Of a DNA stretch of 64,000 bases, positions 45,574 to 53,824 are shown one piece after another. The stretch's first letter is position 1. The number at the start of each line of letters is the position of its first letter. Position numbers and translations under genes: made by a program. The notes under the pieces are model-generated. The model was not told the origin of the DNA, searched no databases, and was given only the letters and a program-made list of their open reading frames with translations. Source of the stretch: Weissella ceti (GTDB taxonomy: Bacteria > Bacillota > Bacilli > Lactobacillales > Lactobacillaceae); NCBI RefSeq assembly GCF_018394055.1, contig NZ_CP074441.1, positions 558,001 to 622,000 of the forward strand. Reading direction: 5' to 3'.

Positions 45574-46494
45574 TTATTCCGACATTAATTCAGCAATTCT
45601 TTGTTCAAATGCTAAGAATTTTTGTCGTAATACCTGATAACTGACATTAATCTCCTGGACAACAGCAAACACATCGCTCCCCATTCTACCACTTTTAAAA
45701 CGTTCGATACTATAAGACGGTTGATTAACAATTGTACGTCCTAGGCGGATTAATTGTTCTACCTGTAATCGAACATTATAAATAGCGATATTCAAATCAT
45801 CATCTGCGACTAACGCTGACACGGTTTTAAAGTGATCAATATCATCAAGTAAATCTTCCATTTCAGTTTGATAGACGGCATACGTTAAATCAAATCTAAC
45901 CATATCGCCTTGTTCAACAGACGCCATAGCTATTATTTGTGGATTAATCTTTTCCTGTAAAGCTTGAAATTGACGGTTAACATCAACTAATAACCGCAAC
46001 TCCATGTCTGAACGTCCAAGTGATGAAAATAACTGGGCTTGCGTATACTGCAATACTTCTTGATAATCAGCTTTGAAGTGCTTACGAGAACTATTTAACT
46101 CATCTTGAAACTCATACAAACGTAAATCATAAAAACTGGTTTTGTTTAGATTTGGAAGCATGTGCAATTTTAAAACCATATCATCAACACGTGTATCAAA
46201 AATAGCAACGTTTTTATAAAGTTCACGTAATACATCAAGCGACCCTGCAATATCAATAAAATCAAGTAAATCAGCTAGACTTTTCCAATAATTGGCGTGA
46301 TCATCACTACTATGTGTCGCATAGTTCTTCAATTGTTGTAAATAATCAGCCCCTGTTTCCACAGGATTATTAACGAGTGTATAGGTCTCTTGCAAAAATG
46401 CTGTTGAGAACGAATGATATATCTTTTTCCATACAAAAAAAGTGCTGACACGAGTAGTATCAACACTTTCTGTAACTAATTCTGGCGTACTCAT
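45574..46494 (-). CDS. Helical cytoplasmic protein of conjugation region, unknown function
   Basis: A 306-residue mostly helical acidic protein with no signal or membrane helix. It appears as the last gene of the leftward conjugation cluster. The C-terminal QVLRQKFLAFEQRIAELMSE can form a coiled coil. No catalytic motif is recognised. A truncated duplicate of its C-terminus lies at 40820-41030, showing that this locus took part in rearrangement. Confidence 0.7.
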   Translation of the reverse strand: MSTPELVTESVDTTRVSTFFVWKKIYHSFSTAFLQETYTLVNNPVETGADYLQQLKNYATHSSDDHANYWKSLADLLDFIDIAGSLDVLRELYKNVAIFDTRVDDMVLKLHMLPNLNKTSFYDLRLYEFQDELNSSRKHFKADYQEVLQYTQAQLFSSLGRSDMELRLLVDVNRQFQALQEKINPQIIAMASVEQGDMVRFDLTYAVYQTEMEDLLDDIDHFKTVSALVADDDLNIAIYNVRLQVEQLIRLGRTIVNQPSYSIERFKSGRMGSDVFAVVQEINVSYQVLRQKFLAFEQRIAELMSE

Positions 46495-46537
46495 CTATGG
46501 TTACCCCCTTAGTTTATATGCAATTGTGTAGTTATTA

Positions 46538-46990
46538 TTATAGCGCTGTGGTAGATGTACTTTGATAGAAATTATCATCATGTTCAATAATCATATTTTC
46601 CATAAGCGACGTAGCTGGCGCATTTGAAAATGTACCGTTAACGTTGATTAACGTTGGTACTGATTTAATATCAAATTTCTTCAACAACTGGCGATTTTCT
46701 TTACCTTTGATATTGATAAACAACGTGTCTTTCTTAATTAGATTACGTCCCATTAATAGTGGCATAGCTTTTTGACATGCGGAACAGTCACTATGATAAA
46801 AAACAACCTGTTCATTATTATCAACCGCATTAGTCACTTGTTGCGCAGACACTGGTTTAGTATCAGATAGTACCTTATTGTACTGACCGAAACCAAAGCC
46901 GATTAAAACGAGTAGAATTGCTACAAATCCCAGCCAACCTTTCCATGTTAAATCACTAAATATATTTCCGTTACTTTTTGTTTTTGCCAT
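46538..46990 (-). CDS. Membrane-anchored thioredoxin-like protein
   Basis: A 150-residue protein with one N-terminal helix (about 17-36) and an external thioredoxin fold carrying C69-S-A-C72 and the cis-Pro segment KSVPTLINVNG. Such proteins occur in Gram-positive conjugation clusters and may form disulfides in transfer proteins outside the cell. It overlaps the preceding gene by one base. Confidence 0.8.
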   Translation of the reverse strand: MAKTKSNGNIFSDLTWKGWLGFVAILLVLIGFGFGQYNKVLSDTKPVSAQQVTNAVDNNEQVVFYHSDCSACQKAMPLLMGRNLIKKDTLFINIKGKENRQLLKKFDIKSVPTLINVNGTFSNAPATSLMENMIIEHDDNFYQSTSTTAL

Positions 46991-47598
46991 TACTGGTCTC
47001 CTTTCAATAATCCATACATATATTGAACATCAGTCAATTTTCCTAATTCTTTATCATAGGTCACGTTATAAATAGCTGTTGATTCATGTTCATAGTCGGT
47101 ATTACGTAAAACACTATCCACCATAACTTGCCCACTTAATTGTCCGTTATAATCTGCCTGAACGTAAAAACGTGCTTTCGTATATTGAACAGTTATACCT
47201 GTATTATCTACATAATTTTCGCCAGTCAATTGTCGATCAGTTTTAAATAACTTACTATCAATTACTTTATTAGTCGCTACATCGGCTTTAACAACACGTT
47301 CTTTACGGGCATTATAACTTGCTGAACTATCATAAGTACGTACCTGTTTAAAGAATGTATCAATCACTTTATCAGCACTTTTCGTCACATAATCATGTTT
47401 ATAATTAATCAGTTCTGTTTCAGAAATTTGATTGAGTTTGGCTCGCTCATGATCAATCTGTTGTTTATTTACAGCATATTCTAATTTTATTTCCCCAAGT
47501 TTTTGTACTTGTTGCGCTTGCCAGATAAATAAGCCCCCAACAGTTAATAACGCACCAATACTGATTACTTTCCACCATTTAGACTTATTCATTTGCAT
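46990..47598 (-). CDS. Single-pass membrane protein, VirB8-like candidate (downstream)
   Basis: A 202-residue protein with a helix at about 10-26, a coiled region and a C-terminal domain with alternating beta pattern (TVQYTKARFYVQADYNGQLSGQVMVDSVLRN), compatible with an NTF2-like VirB8/TcpC domain. The function is inferred from topology and neighbours only. It overlaps the neighbouring genes at both ends, indicating coupled translation. Confidence 0.65.
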   Translation of the reverse strand: MQMNKSKWWKVISIGALLTVGGLFIWQAQQVQKLGEIKLEYAVNKQQIDHERAKLNQISETELINYKHDYVTKSADKVIDTFFKQVRTYDSSASYNARKERVVKADVATNKVIDSKLFKTDRQLTGENYVDNTGITVQYTKARFYVQADYNGQLSGQVMVDSVLRNTDYEHESTAIYNVTYDKELGKLTDVQYMYGLLKGDQ

Positions 47599-48157
47599 GT
47601 GTTGTTAACTCCCTTTCTGCCCGTAAATCATCTACCAAACCAGATTGGACGTTGTAGTGCATTTGTAAAATGATTTTGAGTTCGTGCTTGTCCACAGGTG
47701 TCAAAGTCACTAGATAATTAATCCCGTTCTTCTCCACTTGCATTCGTCCCATGTTCGAGACACGATATTGTGGTGTCTTGGTCTGCTTGTTCCAAACTGT
47801 TGGCATACGTTCAGCGCTAATTGTTTCTAATACCTTTGGCGTAACGTGCGTTGATACTTTTTCCTTATACAATTGGAGTTCCTTATCATTTGCAAACGAT
47901 GTGTTGTACATCAATAACGCAACATCTTTTGTTTTACGGTCAAAATCAGTTAAATCAACTTCTTTTGTAACAGTCTTTTTAGCAGTGAGTGACCGAATAT
48001 CATTGTCAATTTTTTGCTGTTCTTGACGTTGTTCAATCATATTTTCGCGTAAATCAGCAGTTGTGTGTTGCGCATGTATACCTTGGTAAGCAAACCAACT
48101 ACCCAATCCTACATAAAACAATAAAAAGCTCATTTTGAGCACTCTGTCTTTTTGCAT
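47585..48157 (-). CDS. Single-pass membrane protein, VirB8-like candidate (upstream)
   Basis: A 190-residue protein with the same layout as the gene it overlaps: a helix at about 8-24, a charged coiled segment (RENMIEQRQEQQKIDNDIRS), and a beta-rich C-terminal domain (GRMQVEKNGINYLVTLTPV...ELKIILQMHYN). The two may be heteromeric partners on the outer face of the transfer channel. AAAGGA precedes the ATG. Confidence 0.65.
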   Translation of the reverse strand: MQKDRVLKMSFLLFYVGLGSWFAYQGIHAQHTTADLRENMIEQRQEQQKIDNDIRSLTAKKTVTKEVDLTDFDRKTKDVALLMYNTSFANDKELQLYKEKVSTHVTPKVLETISAERMPTVWNKQTKTPQYRVSNMGRMQVEKNGINYLVTLTPVDKHELKIILQMHYNVQSGLVDDLRAERELTTHANE

Positions 48158-48179
48158 TAGTTGTTATCCTTTCTCATCA

Positions 48180-49355
48180 TTACTTGCCTGAAATAAACGT
48201 CAATCCTTGACCACTAGGAATTACACGGAATGATACTTGTCCTGAACCAGGGTTCACAACGTTTGCTTCACTCACTAAGAATGATCCGTCATCTTTAACT
48301 GCTTCAACAAACGCAATGTGTCCATATGGGGCAACTGACCCAAATTGTCCGCCTTTAAAACTAACAGCTGTACCAACTTCTGGTTTATTCTTGGTTACTG
48401 TGTACCCAGCTTGACTAGCTGATGTACCCCAGTTACCACCGTTACCGCCGATCCCTGAGAACCATTGAATAGGCGTACCTACTTGCTTCATACGGTTATA
48501 GACGTACCACGTACACTGTCCAAAAGGATACTTATTGTCAGAGTAGGTCACTGAACGATCGCTATCAAATTTAATCTTATCGATCCAGTCTTTTGGTACT
48601 TTATTAACCGCAGCCCCTGATTGTTGTCCACCAACGGTACCACGATTATCACAACCTAATCCGTTGGAAGCGTCTGTCATGGCTTCGTTTTCTTCTTTTG
48701 AGTTTTCCAAACCGTCTTGTCCAAGGTCTGAATGATCGCCAGAAACAGCATAGTCTAATTTCAACGCTTGCTTAATAGATTGCGCGTCCGCCAACACTTG
48801 TGCTGTTTTTCGTTGCGCTTCATCAGTATCTGCTAGTCCTTCATAACCAGCAGACCAGACACGTTCAGCGTCTGCCATACTAGTTGTGGCTAAGAACTTC
48901 TTATAGACATGATTGTACGTACCACGTAATTCAAACTTAACCAATTTCATTTCATTTTCCATAGTAAGTGTTCCCATGTCTCCTGCCTTAATTGAGCCTT
49001 CTGACACGATACGATTACCATTTACAGTATTTGACCAACCAGACCATTGGAAGATACCCGCAACACCACCACCAGGATTATGAGCTTTGGGATCAAAATT
49101 AGATTCCTTATATCCAATCGCTAAAACAACTGCGGTCTGATCGCCTGAAAATCCCATAGCTTTAAGATGTTCTACTGCATACATCATATTCTTATATACT
49201 TGACTATCTTTCTTTGTCCAATCGCCATTACTACCTTGTCCAGGAGATTGTGAATCAAGGACATCACAATTTGATCCAGTCGAACCGAACAAAGCACCGA
49301 CAAATAAGATAAAGACTAAAAATAGTCCCATAATTACAACACCGGCTTTTTTCAA
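48180..49355 (-). CDS. Bifunctional peptidoglycan hydrolase: tail-lysozyme-like plus CHAP (VirB1-like)
   Basis: A 391-residue protein. A membrane helix or signal (about 5-25) is followed by a lysozyme-like domain (about 50-185) with GYKESNFDPKAHNPGGGVAGIFQWSGW, whose Glu is catalytic. A linker follows, then a C-terminal CHAP amidase/endopeptidase domain (about 270-391) with YPFGQCTWYVYNRM (Cys) and YGHIAFVEAV (His). It should open the wall locally for the conjugation channel, like Orf14 of Tn916. The TTG at 49355 is chosen because AGGAG lies 7 bases upstream and the longer frame overlaps a terminator. Confidence 0.9.
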   Translation of the reverse strand: MKKAGVVIMGLFLVFILFVGALFGSTGSNCDVLDSQSPGQGSNGDWTKKDSQVYKNMMYAVEHLKAMGFSGDQTAVVLAIGYKESNFDPKAHNPGGGVAGIFQWSGWSNTVNGNRIVSEGSIKAGDMGTLTMENEMKLVKFELRGTYNHVYKKFLATTSMADAERVWSAGYEGLADTDEAQRKTAQVLADAQSIKQALKLDYAVSGDHSDLGQDGLENSKEENEAMTDASNGLGCDNRGTVGGQQSGAAVNKVPKDWIDKIKFDSDRSVTYSDNKYPFGQCTWYVYNRMKQVGTPIQWFSGIGGNGGNWGTSASQAGYTVTKNKPEVGTAVSFKGGQFGSVAPYGHIAFVEAVKDDGSFLVSEANVVNPGSGQVSFRVIPSGQGLTFISGK

Positions 49356-49374
49356 CACTAGTCTCCTTTTTATA

Positions 49375-49413
49375 AACAAAAAAGACACAACCTAAATAAT
49401 TCAAGGTGTGTCT
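49375..49413 (-). terminator. Intra-operon terminator hairpin before the hydrolase gene
   Basis: On the - strand, AAGACACACCTT pairs with AGGTTGTGTCTT, followed by TTTTT. It lies between the small 51-residue gene and the hydrolase gene. Confidence 0.8.
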
Positions 49414-49420
49414 TTGCTTT

Positions 49421-49576
49421 TTATTGTATTAATATCAAAGGTTCAGGATAGAATCGCCGTTCCGAACCCCCGTTTTTAGGGTTTGGGTACGCTTCTTGTA
49501 GCGTTCGTAAAACGTCAGCTCGTGTTTTACCCGTTGCATAAAGCGTGCCACTATTATACCCGATTGCCTTAAACAT
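49421..49576 (-). CDS. Small basic protein translationally coupled to VirB6-like gene
   Basis: A 51-residue protein (MFKAIGYNSGTLYATGKTRADVL at its start) beginning 8 bases before the end of the upstream gene, with GAGG before the ATG. It may fold as a small alpha/beta unit. No family is recognised, and composition looks protein-like. It ends just before a terminator. Confidence 0.55.
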   Translation of the reverse strand: MFKAIGYNSGTLYATGKTRADVLRTLQEAYPNPKNGGSERRFYPEPLILIQ

Positions 49577-51623
49577 GGTTAACCTCATCATTCGTATGTG
49601 TTGTATTTTCGACATCTGATTGCTCGATAGAATCAATCTTATGACTTTGTGTGTTATCTATGTTTGATGAATCATATTCAACATCTGACGAAATTTGCGT
49701 GTCTGAAACATTGGACACATCATTATCTATGTTTGTATAATCAGAATTGTGTACTGGTTGTTCAACATCTACTTGTTCTAGTGTCAAATTAGGTGATTCA
49801 TCTACATTGTTTGGCATATCCACATTTTCATGCTCAAAATTGGTGTTTTCTTGTGTGAACTCCATATCTTCGTTTGTTTCCAGGTCTTCAATATCTTCAT
49901 CATCAGGGAAGTCAGTTTCTTCGTCTTCTGGAATATCAATATCTTCATCATCAAGGAAGTCAATTTCTTCATCTTCTGGGACATCGATATCTTCGTCATC
50001 AGGGAAGTCAACTTCTTCATCTTCTGGAACATCAATATCTTCATCGTCATGTGAATCAATATCTTCATCTTCTGGAACATCAATATCTTCATCGTTGTCA
50101 GAAGTATCGATTTCTTCTTCGTCTCCGTTATCAGGTTCATCATCTAAACGTTCATAATTTTCTATATCCTTATCTTGAATATCATCTTGTGAATCCATTG
50201 CTTCTAGCTTTTTCAGATCATAATAATTTGGCTTTGTTCCATCTCCCTTTTTATATGGATCATCAACATGCTTTTCATCAAGACCATCAATTACATTACC
50301 CATTCGTCTATTTAGGTCACTTATAGATCTATCGACAAACGGTACATTTGTAACTAAGCCACCTGTTATCACTGACAAGATTTTATTCTTGTTTTGCCAT
50401 ACCAAATAAAGAAGAACGAATTGTAGGATTGTTCCTACAATTAATCCAGCAAGTCCAGCAAAACCAACGGTCAATCCTGTACCTAACATTTTAGAAACAA
50501 TTACTTCTGAAATTAGAACGACCACAATACTTAATACGACTAGTCCCTTAGCCACAAAATACGTCACAATTTTACTGATACCCGTAATCATTGACTTGTT
50601 GTACTTTGGGAAAAATGAAATTAGAGCTAATACAGGTAAGAAAATAATCAACGCCATAATCAACATAGCGATAACCCAATTAAAGAGACCTATCAAAATA
50701 TAAGGAGCTGCCTTTAATGGAATAATGATTAGTCCGACAACAGAAACAATAAATTTAAATGGGCCAGAAAACTTATTAAAATAGAGTTGTTGATCCTTTA
50801 AATTCTTGTAACTATCTCCTTTCAACTTATCAACATCTTTATCTTCTAACGGCTTATCTTTTAGAAACTCCTTTGTCATGTCAATTGTTGGATTAGACAT
50901 ACCAATAGTACCTAAGCTCCAAAGAGAATAATAACTTTGGTTGAAATATGATTGGCGAACCTGATTACTTGCATTACCTGATGTTTCCTTATTTCCAGCA
51001 ACCAATCCAATCTGTCCTGCGTTTTTATTATCCTCCAAATTACCTGATACACTCTTTGCAACAGTCGCTCCAATTTCCGTAGAAATAGTGTTCATCGTGG
51101 TTGTAATCACAGGTGCGAATATAAACCATACAACAGACCCTGCCACTAATAAGATTGTTAAAATGAGTTGCTTAATAGACGCTGTACGTCCTTTTGTAAA
51201 GAAATACAAAATAGCTATTAAGGCACTCAATGTAAATGCAGTTAAGAAAATCGTACCTGATAATCCAGTAAATAGACTTTGTGAAATATTGGTAACCCAC
51301 AAAATCGTGTCGTTCATTGCAACTGGATTAAACAAAACATCAAGTAATTTATCGCATACCGTATATAAAACAGTATCTAGTCCCCAAATCATGTCTGATA
51401 AAGCAAATGCTGGTACAAGCGCAATATCAGTCATGCCCAAAGACATATGATATAAACGGAAATTGGCAATCTTATCTAGTACGAAGTCCATATCTCCTGT
51501 TTCAACAGCGCTAATTAGTTTATTTGATTCATTTGCAGATCCGATCACCATATTAAATATCAAGGCTATCAAAAAAGCGCTCAACACAAGAAGTATTGAA
51601 CGCTTAAAATATTTATTTTTCAT
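49569..51623 (-). CDS. VirB6/TrbL-like conjugation channel protein with acidic repeat tail
   Basis: A 684-residue protein. After an N-terminal helix, a group of six to eight membrane helices spans about 90-425, with a 100-residue external loop, as in VirB6-like proteins such as Orf15 of Tn916. Residues from about 430 form a long cytoplasmic or exposed hydrophilic tail with four 16-residue Asp/Glu repeats (EDIDVPEDEEVDFPDD) and a Ser/Asn-rich end. The start at 51623 has GGGAGA upstream. Confidence 0.8.
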   Translation of the reverse strand: MKNKYFKRSILLVLSAFLIALIFNMVIGSANESNKLISAVETGDMDFVLDKIANFRLYHMSLGMTDIALVPAFALSDMIWGLDTVLYTVCDKLLDVLFNPVAMNDTILWVTNISQSLFTGLSGTIFLTAFTLSALIAILYFFTKGRTASIKQLILTILLVAGSVVWFIFAPVITTTMNTISTEIGATVAKSVSGNLEDNKNAGQIGLVAGNKETSGNASNQVRQSYFNQSYYSLWSLGTIGMSNPTIDMTKEFLKDKPLEDKDVDKLKGDSYKNLKDQQLYFNKFSGPFKFIVSVVGLIIIPLKAAPYILIGLFNWVIAMLIMALIIFLPVLALISFFPKYNKSMITGISKIVTYFVAKGLVVLSIVVVLISEVIVSKMLGTGLTVGFAGLAGLIVGTILQFVLLYLVWQNKNKILSVITGGLVTNVPFVDRSISDLNRRMGNVIDGLDEKHVDDPYKKGDGTKPNYYDLKKLEAMDSQDDIQDKDIENYERLDDEPDNGDEEEIDTSDNDEDIDVPEDEDIDSHDDEDIDVPEDEEVDFPDDEDIDVPEDEEIDFLDDEDIDIPEDEETDFPDDEDIEDLETNEDMEFTQENTNFEHENVDMPNNVDESPNLTLEQVDVEQPVHNSDYTNIDNDVSNVSDTQISSDVEYDSSNIDNTQSHKIDSIEQSDVENTTHTNDEVNHV
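49893..50096 (-). repeat. Four tandem 48-bp repeats coding the acidic tail
   Basis: Four units of 16 codons each, of the EDIDVPEDEEVDFPDD type, with small differences (IDSHDD, VDFPDD, IDFLDD, TDFPDD). The unit length equals that of the unrelated Lys-rich repeat at 33021-33164, probably by coincidence. Confidence 0.85.
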
Positions 51624-51642
51624 TCTTAATTCTCCCATAAAT

Positions 51643-51676
51643 AAAAAAACAATCACTAGTATTATTAGTGATTGTT
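51643..51676 (-). terminator. Intra-operon terminator hairpin before VirB6-like gene
   Basis: Perfect stem AACAATCACTA/TAGTGATTGTT followed on the - strand by TTTTTT. It stands only 20 bases upstream of the VirB6-like start. Confidence 0.88.
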
Positions 51677-51694
51677 CATTCGTTACATGTATTA

Positions 51695-52246
51695 TTAAAA
51701 TTTATAATTGTAAATGTTTTCAACTGTTGCCTTAGGATTTTGATCAATTTTATAATTCTTTACTTCATACAACTTATTGCCAACGGTTTGCTTGACTTCG
51801 TCATCATCATCAACGTCAGATGAACGTGCAACACCGCCTAATGAAATTGACGGTTTGTCGACTGAAAAATCTACTGACCAATAAGATGTAAAGTATTCAT
51901 ATTTCACGTTGTCAACTGACTTTAAGTGTCCCATTTCCCCACGTTCATTTGTAAGAGTTTCAACAGGAGTTTTCATTTTAACTATATATTCATTATCATT
52001 ACCATTTTTATTAGCAAAAACAGTAGCGTCAACATTATCCTTCGTGCGTGGCATTAATAGTGTTTCTTCTGCATTTAATGAATTTTGTTCTTTATTATCT
52101 GTATCAATCACAAGTTGTAATGCTGTTTGAATATTGTCTTGTTGCTTCTTTTCTGCCTTTTGCTTTGCAATAATTTGCCCACCAATTAACAGACTAACAA
52201 CCGCAACAACAGCTAACCCAATCCACAACATTTGTTTCTTACTCAT
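51695..52246 (-). CDS. Membrane-anchored exported protein of conjugation region
   Basis: A 183-residue protein with one N-terminal helix (about 7-26) and an external domain with mixed strands (EYIVKMKTPVETL, VKYEYFTSYWSVDFSV). It has a cluster of Asp (VDDDDEV). No family is recognised. Topology resembles the VirB8-like partners in this cluster. Confidence 0.7.
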   Translation of the reverse strand: MSKKQMLWIGLAVVAVVSLLIGGQIIAKQKAEKKQQDNIQTALQLVIDTDNKEQNSLNAEETLLMPRTKDNVDATVFANKNGNDNEYIVKMKTPVETLTNERGEMGHLKSVDNVKYEYFTSYWSVDFSVDKPSISLGGVARSSDVDDDDEVKQTVGNKLYEVKNYKIDQNPKATVENIYNYKF

Positions 52247-52308
52247 AATCGAAATATCCCCTAATTCACTTGTATTTATATACTAATTATACCATAAACA
52301 CACTTGTA

Positions 52309-53109
52309 TCAGTGGTTAATCCCTAATTTTAGATTCCTTTTCTTTGGTAAATCATCAGTACCATTACCCAGATTCCACGTAACCGTGCCATAATCTGTTT
52401 CTTCTGTAATTACATTCAAGCGTTCAGCGTACTCACTCAATCCATTTTGTCGTTTGGTTTCAGCAATAAAATCTTCTATGAAACGTATATCATCAGTGTC
52501 TTTGCATATAATATCAAATCCAACTGACGGTTCAGTAATTGAAGATTGAACTAATCGTTGCCCATATGATAAATCATGATATTTAAACCAACTTGCACGA
52601 TCCCGAATAGTTAACTTGTCCGTAGCAAATTCATATTCGTGTGGTACATATCCAGACCTGTTACGTTCCCACAAAATTACAACAGGTGGTGTCCAAATAT
52701 CCTTATAGAGTAATCCACGTACATCTTCTTCTGCTGACATCTGCATACGGATAAATGTATAAAATAAAATAAGAAGCCAGACCAAAAGTAATGCACCAAC
52801 CAATAAGCCTGACAAACTCTTTTGAAAATCATCAAACCAGGATAAAGGATATTGCTCATTCAACTTACTTAACCCAAATAGAATTAATCGACCGCCATAT
52901 TTAATCACTAATGCCGATACAATAAAAGGTAATACCACGGTTAAGATATTTCTTACCACCCGTAATCCTGCTGTAAAAACACTATCAAAAAGTTTCCAAG
53001 GATATTGCTTGTAAATCCGCCAATAATCTCGAACTTTTGGTTCATTAATGTTTACTGGGGTATCAAACTTATGTTCATATTCAAGATATGGTAAATATTG
53101 TAATCTCAT
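52309..53109 (-). CDS. Two-helix membrane protein of conjugation region
   Basis: A 266-residue protein with an N-terminal cytoplasmic part, two membrane helices (about 52-75 and 95-118) and a long C-terminal cytoplasmic domain. The last contains DIWTPPVVILWERNRSGYVPHEYEF and TKRQNGLSEYAERLN. Its position suggests a role in assembling the transfer channel. Function unknown. The start overlaps the preceding stop by 4 bases (ATGA). Confidence 0.7.
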   Translation of the reverse strand: MRLQYLPYLEYEHKFDTPVNINEPKVRDYWRIYKQYPWKLFDSVFTAGLRVVRNILTVVLPFIVSALVIKYGGRLILFGLSKLNEQYPLSWFDDFQKSLSGLLVGALLLVWLLILFYTFIRMQMSAEEDVRGLLYKDIWTPPVVILWERNRSGYVPHEYEFATDKLTIRDRASWFKYHDLSYGQRLVQSSITEPSVGFDIICKDTDDIRFIEDFIAETKRQNGLSEYAERLNVITEETDYGTVTWNLGNGTDDLPKKRNLKLGINH

Positions 53110-53312
53110 TGTTCGTCTCCTTTGACTTGATCTGCTTCAAATTTTTCATATAGTTGCTTCACTCTTAATTGTAGTTCTTGGTCTAAGGACACAACATTAT
53201 TAACAAGTTGTACTTCCGTTGTCGTGTGCTTACCACGTGAATTTTTTTCATAATCACGTACACCAAATGTGTTGTCATCAAACTGTACAATCTCTACGCC
53301 GTATTGTTTCAT
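53106..53312 (-). CDS. Small cytoplasmic protein of conjugation region
   Basis: A 68-residue charged protein with an N-terminal strand region and a C-terminal helix (SLDQELQLRVKQLYEKFEAD). It is coupled to the gene at 52309-53109 by the ATGA overlap, and AGGAAAGG precedes its ATG. No family is recognised. Confidence 0.6.
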   Translation of the reverse strand: MKQYGVEIVQFDDNTFGVRDYEKNSRGKHTTTEVQLVNNVVSLDQELQLRVKQLYEKFEADQVKGDEQ

Positions 53313-53348
53313 AGCTTAAACCTTTCCTGTAATTCTAATCTCACTTTG

Positions 53349-53488
53349 TGATATAATGTTCAAGTACGTCGAACGATAATATTTTTGGCACTATATATTC
53401 ACAAGCCACTCCGACAAATTTTTTCATTTAACCATGAGCTTTTGACGTACTGACGCACCAATTCCCCCATAGTTGGTGCGTTTTTTTG
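53349..53488 (+). ncRNA. Candidate small RNA with own promoter and terminator, opposite to operon
   Basis: An extended -10 TGATATAAT (53349-53357) is followed by a predicted 125-base transcript ending in a strong terminator. The terminator has stem ACGCACCAA (53453-53461) and TTGGTGCGT (53473-53481), then seven T. The predicted 5' end AGTACGTC (53363-53370) pairs perfectly with GACGTACT (53444-53451), closing the molecule. The segment ACGATAATATTT (53373-53384) is complementary to the leader of the micro-peptide ORF at 53617. No protein frame fits. Confidence 0.65.
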
Positions 53489-53509
53489 TGTCTGTGTTTC
53501 CACAAACAA

Positions 53510-53562
53510 AAAATCCAGCCCGAGTATGACCCCGATAAAAGCTGAACTTTTTAGCTGGATTA
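53510..53562 (-). ncRNA. Three-way-junction RNA motif with terminator tail (copy 1)
   Basis: On the - strand: P1 AATCCAGC/GCTGGATT, P2 AAAAG-TTCAG-CTTTT, P3 CGGG-GTCATA-CTCG, then TTTTTTG. The motif recurs at 60074-60127 with the same layout. Position 1 of P2 covaries (A-T here, T-A in copy 2), which supports the fold. It lies downstream of the surface protein gene and can act as its terminator. Confidence 0.6.
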
Positions 53563-53565
53563 TTT

Positions 53566-53574
53566 TGATATACT
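53566..53574 (+). promoter_or_regulatory. Extended -10 upstream of micro-peptide ORF
   Basis: TGATATACT at 53566-53574, predicted start near 53581, giving a 36-base leader that contains AAATATTATCGT (53595-53606). A -35 is not evident. Confidence 0.45.
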
Positions 53575-53616
53575 TAAAACGTGGATCATTTGGCAAATAT
53601 TATCGTAAATTCTACG

Positions 53617-53721
53617 ATGAAATTTGTTAAGTGGTTATTCATTGCTTGGCTCATTTTGGGCGGTAGCCTTATGGGCATTGCTTTAATTAGCCAATATACG
53701 ATTTTTTCAATGATGAAATAA
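53617..53721 (+). CDS. Candidate 34-residue membrane micro-peptide
   Basis: An ATG frame on the opposite strand to the operon codes a 34-residue peptide beginning MKFVKWLFIAWLI and ending TIFSMMK: two basic residues, then one hydrophobic helix. It has a promoter-like -10 43 bases upstream and a terminator 41 bases downstream, but no clear ribosome site. Size and topology are like type I toxin peptides or small envelope-stress peptides. Its leader is complementary over 12 bases to the upstream small RNA. Confidence 0.45.
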   Translation: MKFVKWLFIAWLILGGSLMGIALISQYTIFSMMK

Positions 53722-53761
53722 TATCATTTCATTATTAATCCTTTTTAATACGATACACACG

Positions 53762-53795
53762 CCAGTAACTACTACCATTAGTTGCTGGTTTTTTA
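53762..53795 (+). terminator. Rightward terminator after micro-peptide ORF
   Basis: A 10-bp stem CCAGTAACTA/TAGTTGCTGG (one G-T) followed by TTTTTT in the + direction only. The protein genes on both sides run leftward, so it must serve a + strand transcript. Confidence 0.8.
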
Positions 53796-53824
53796 GTTAT
53801 TCAACAATTAATGTGTCATTAATA

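Noticed and set aside
49747-50157. 136-codon Ser-rich frame on the + strand
   Set aside because: It is the antisense shadow of the Asp/Glu repeats (GAT/GAA read backwards give Ser and Phe codons). No ribosome site or promoter.
53399-53596. 65-codon leftward frame between the small conjugation gene and the surface protein gene
   Set aside because: It starts at TTG without a ribosome site, reads straight through the RNA hairpin motif and the small RNA terminator, and has no protein-like pattern. The rightward RNA explains the sequence better.
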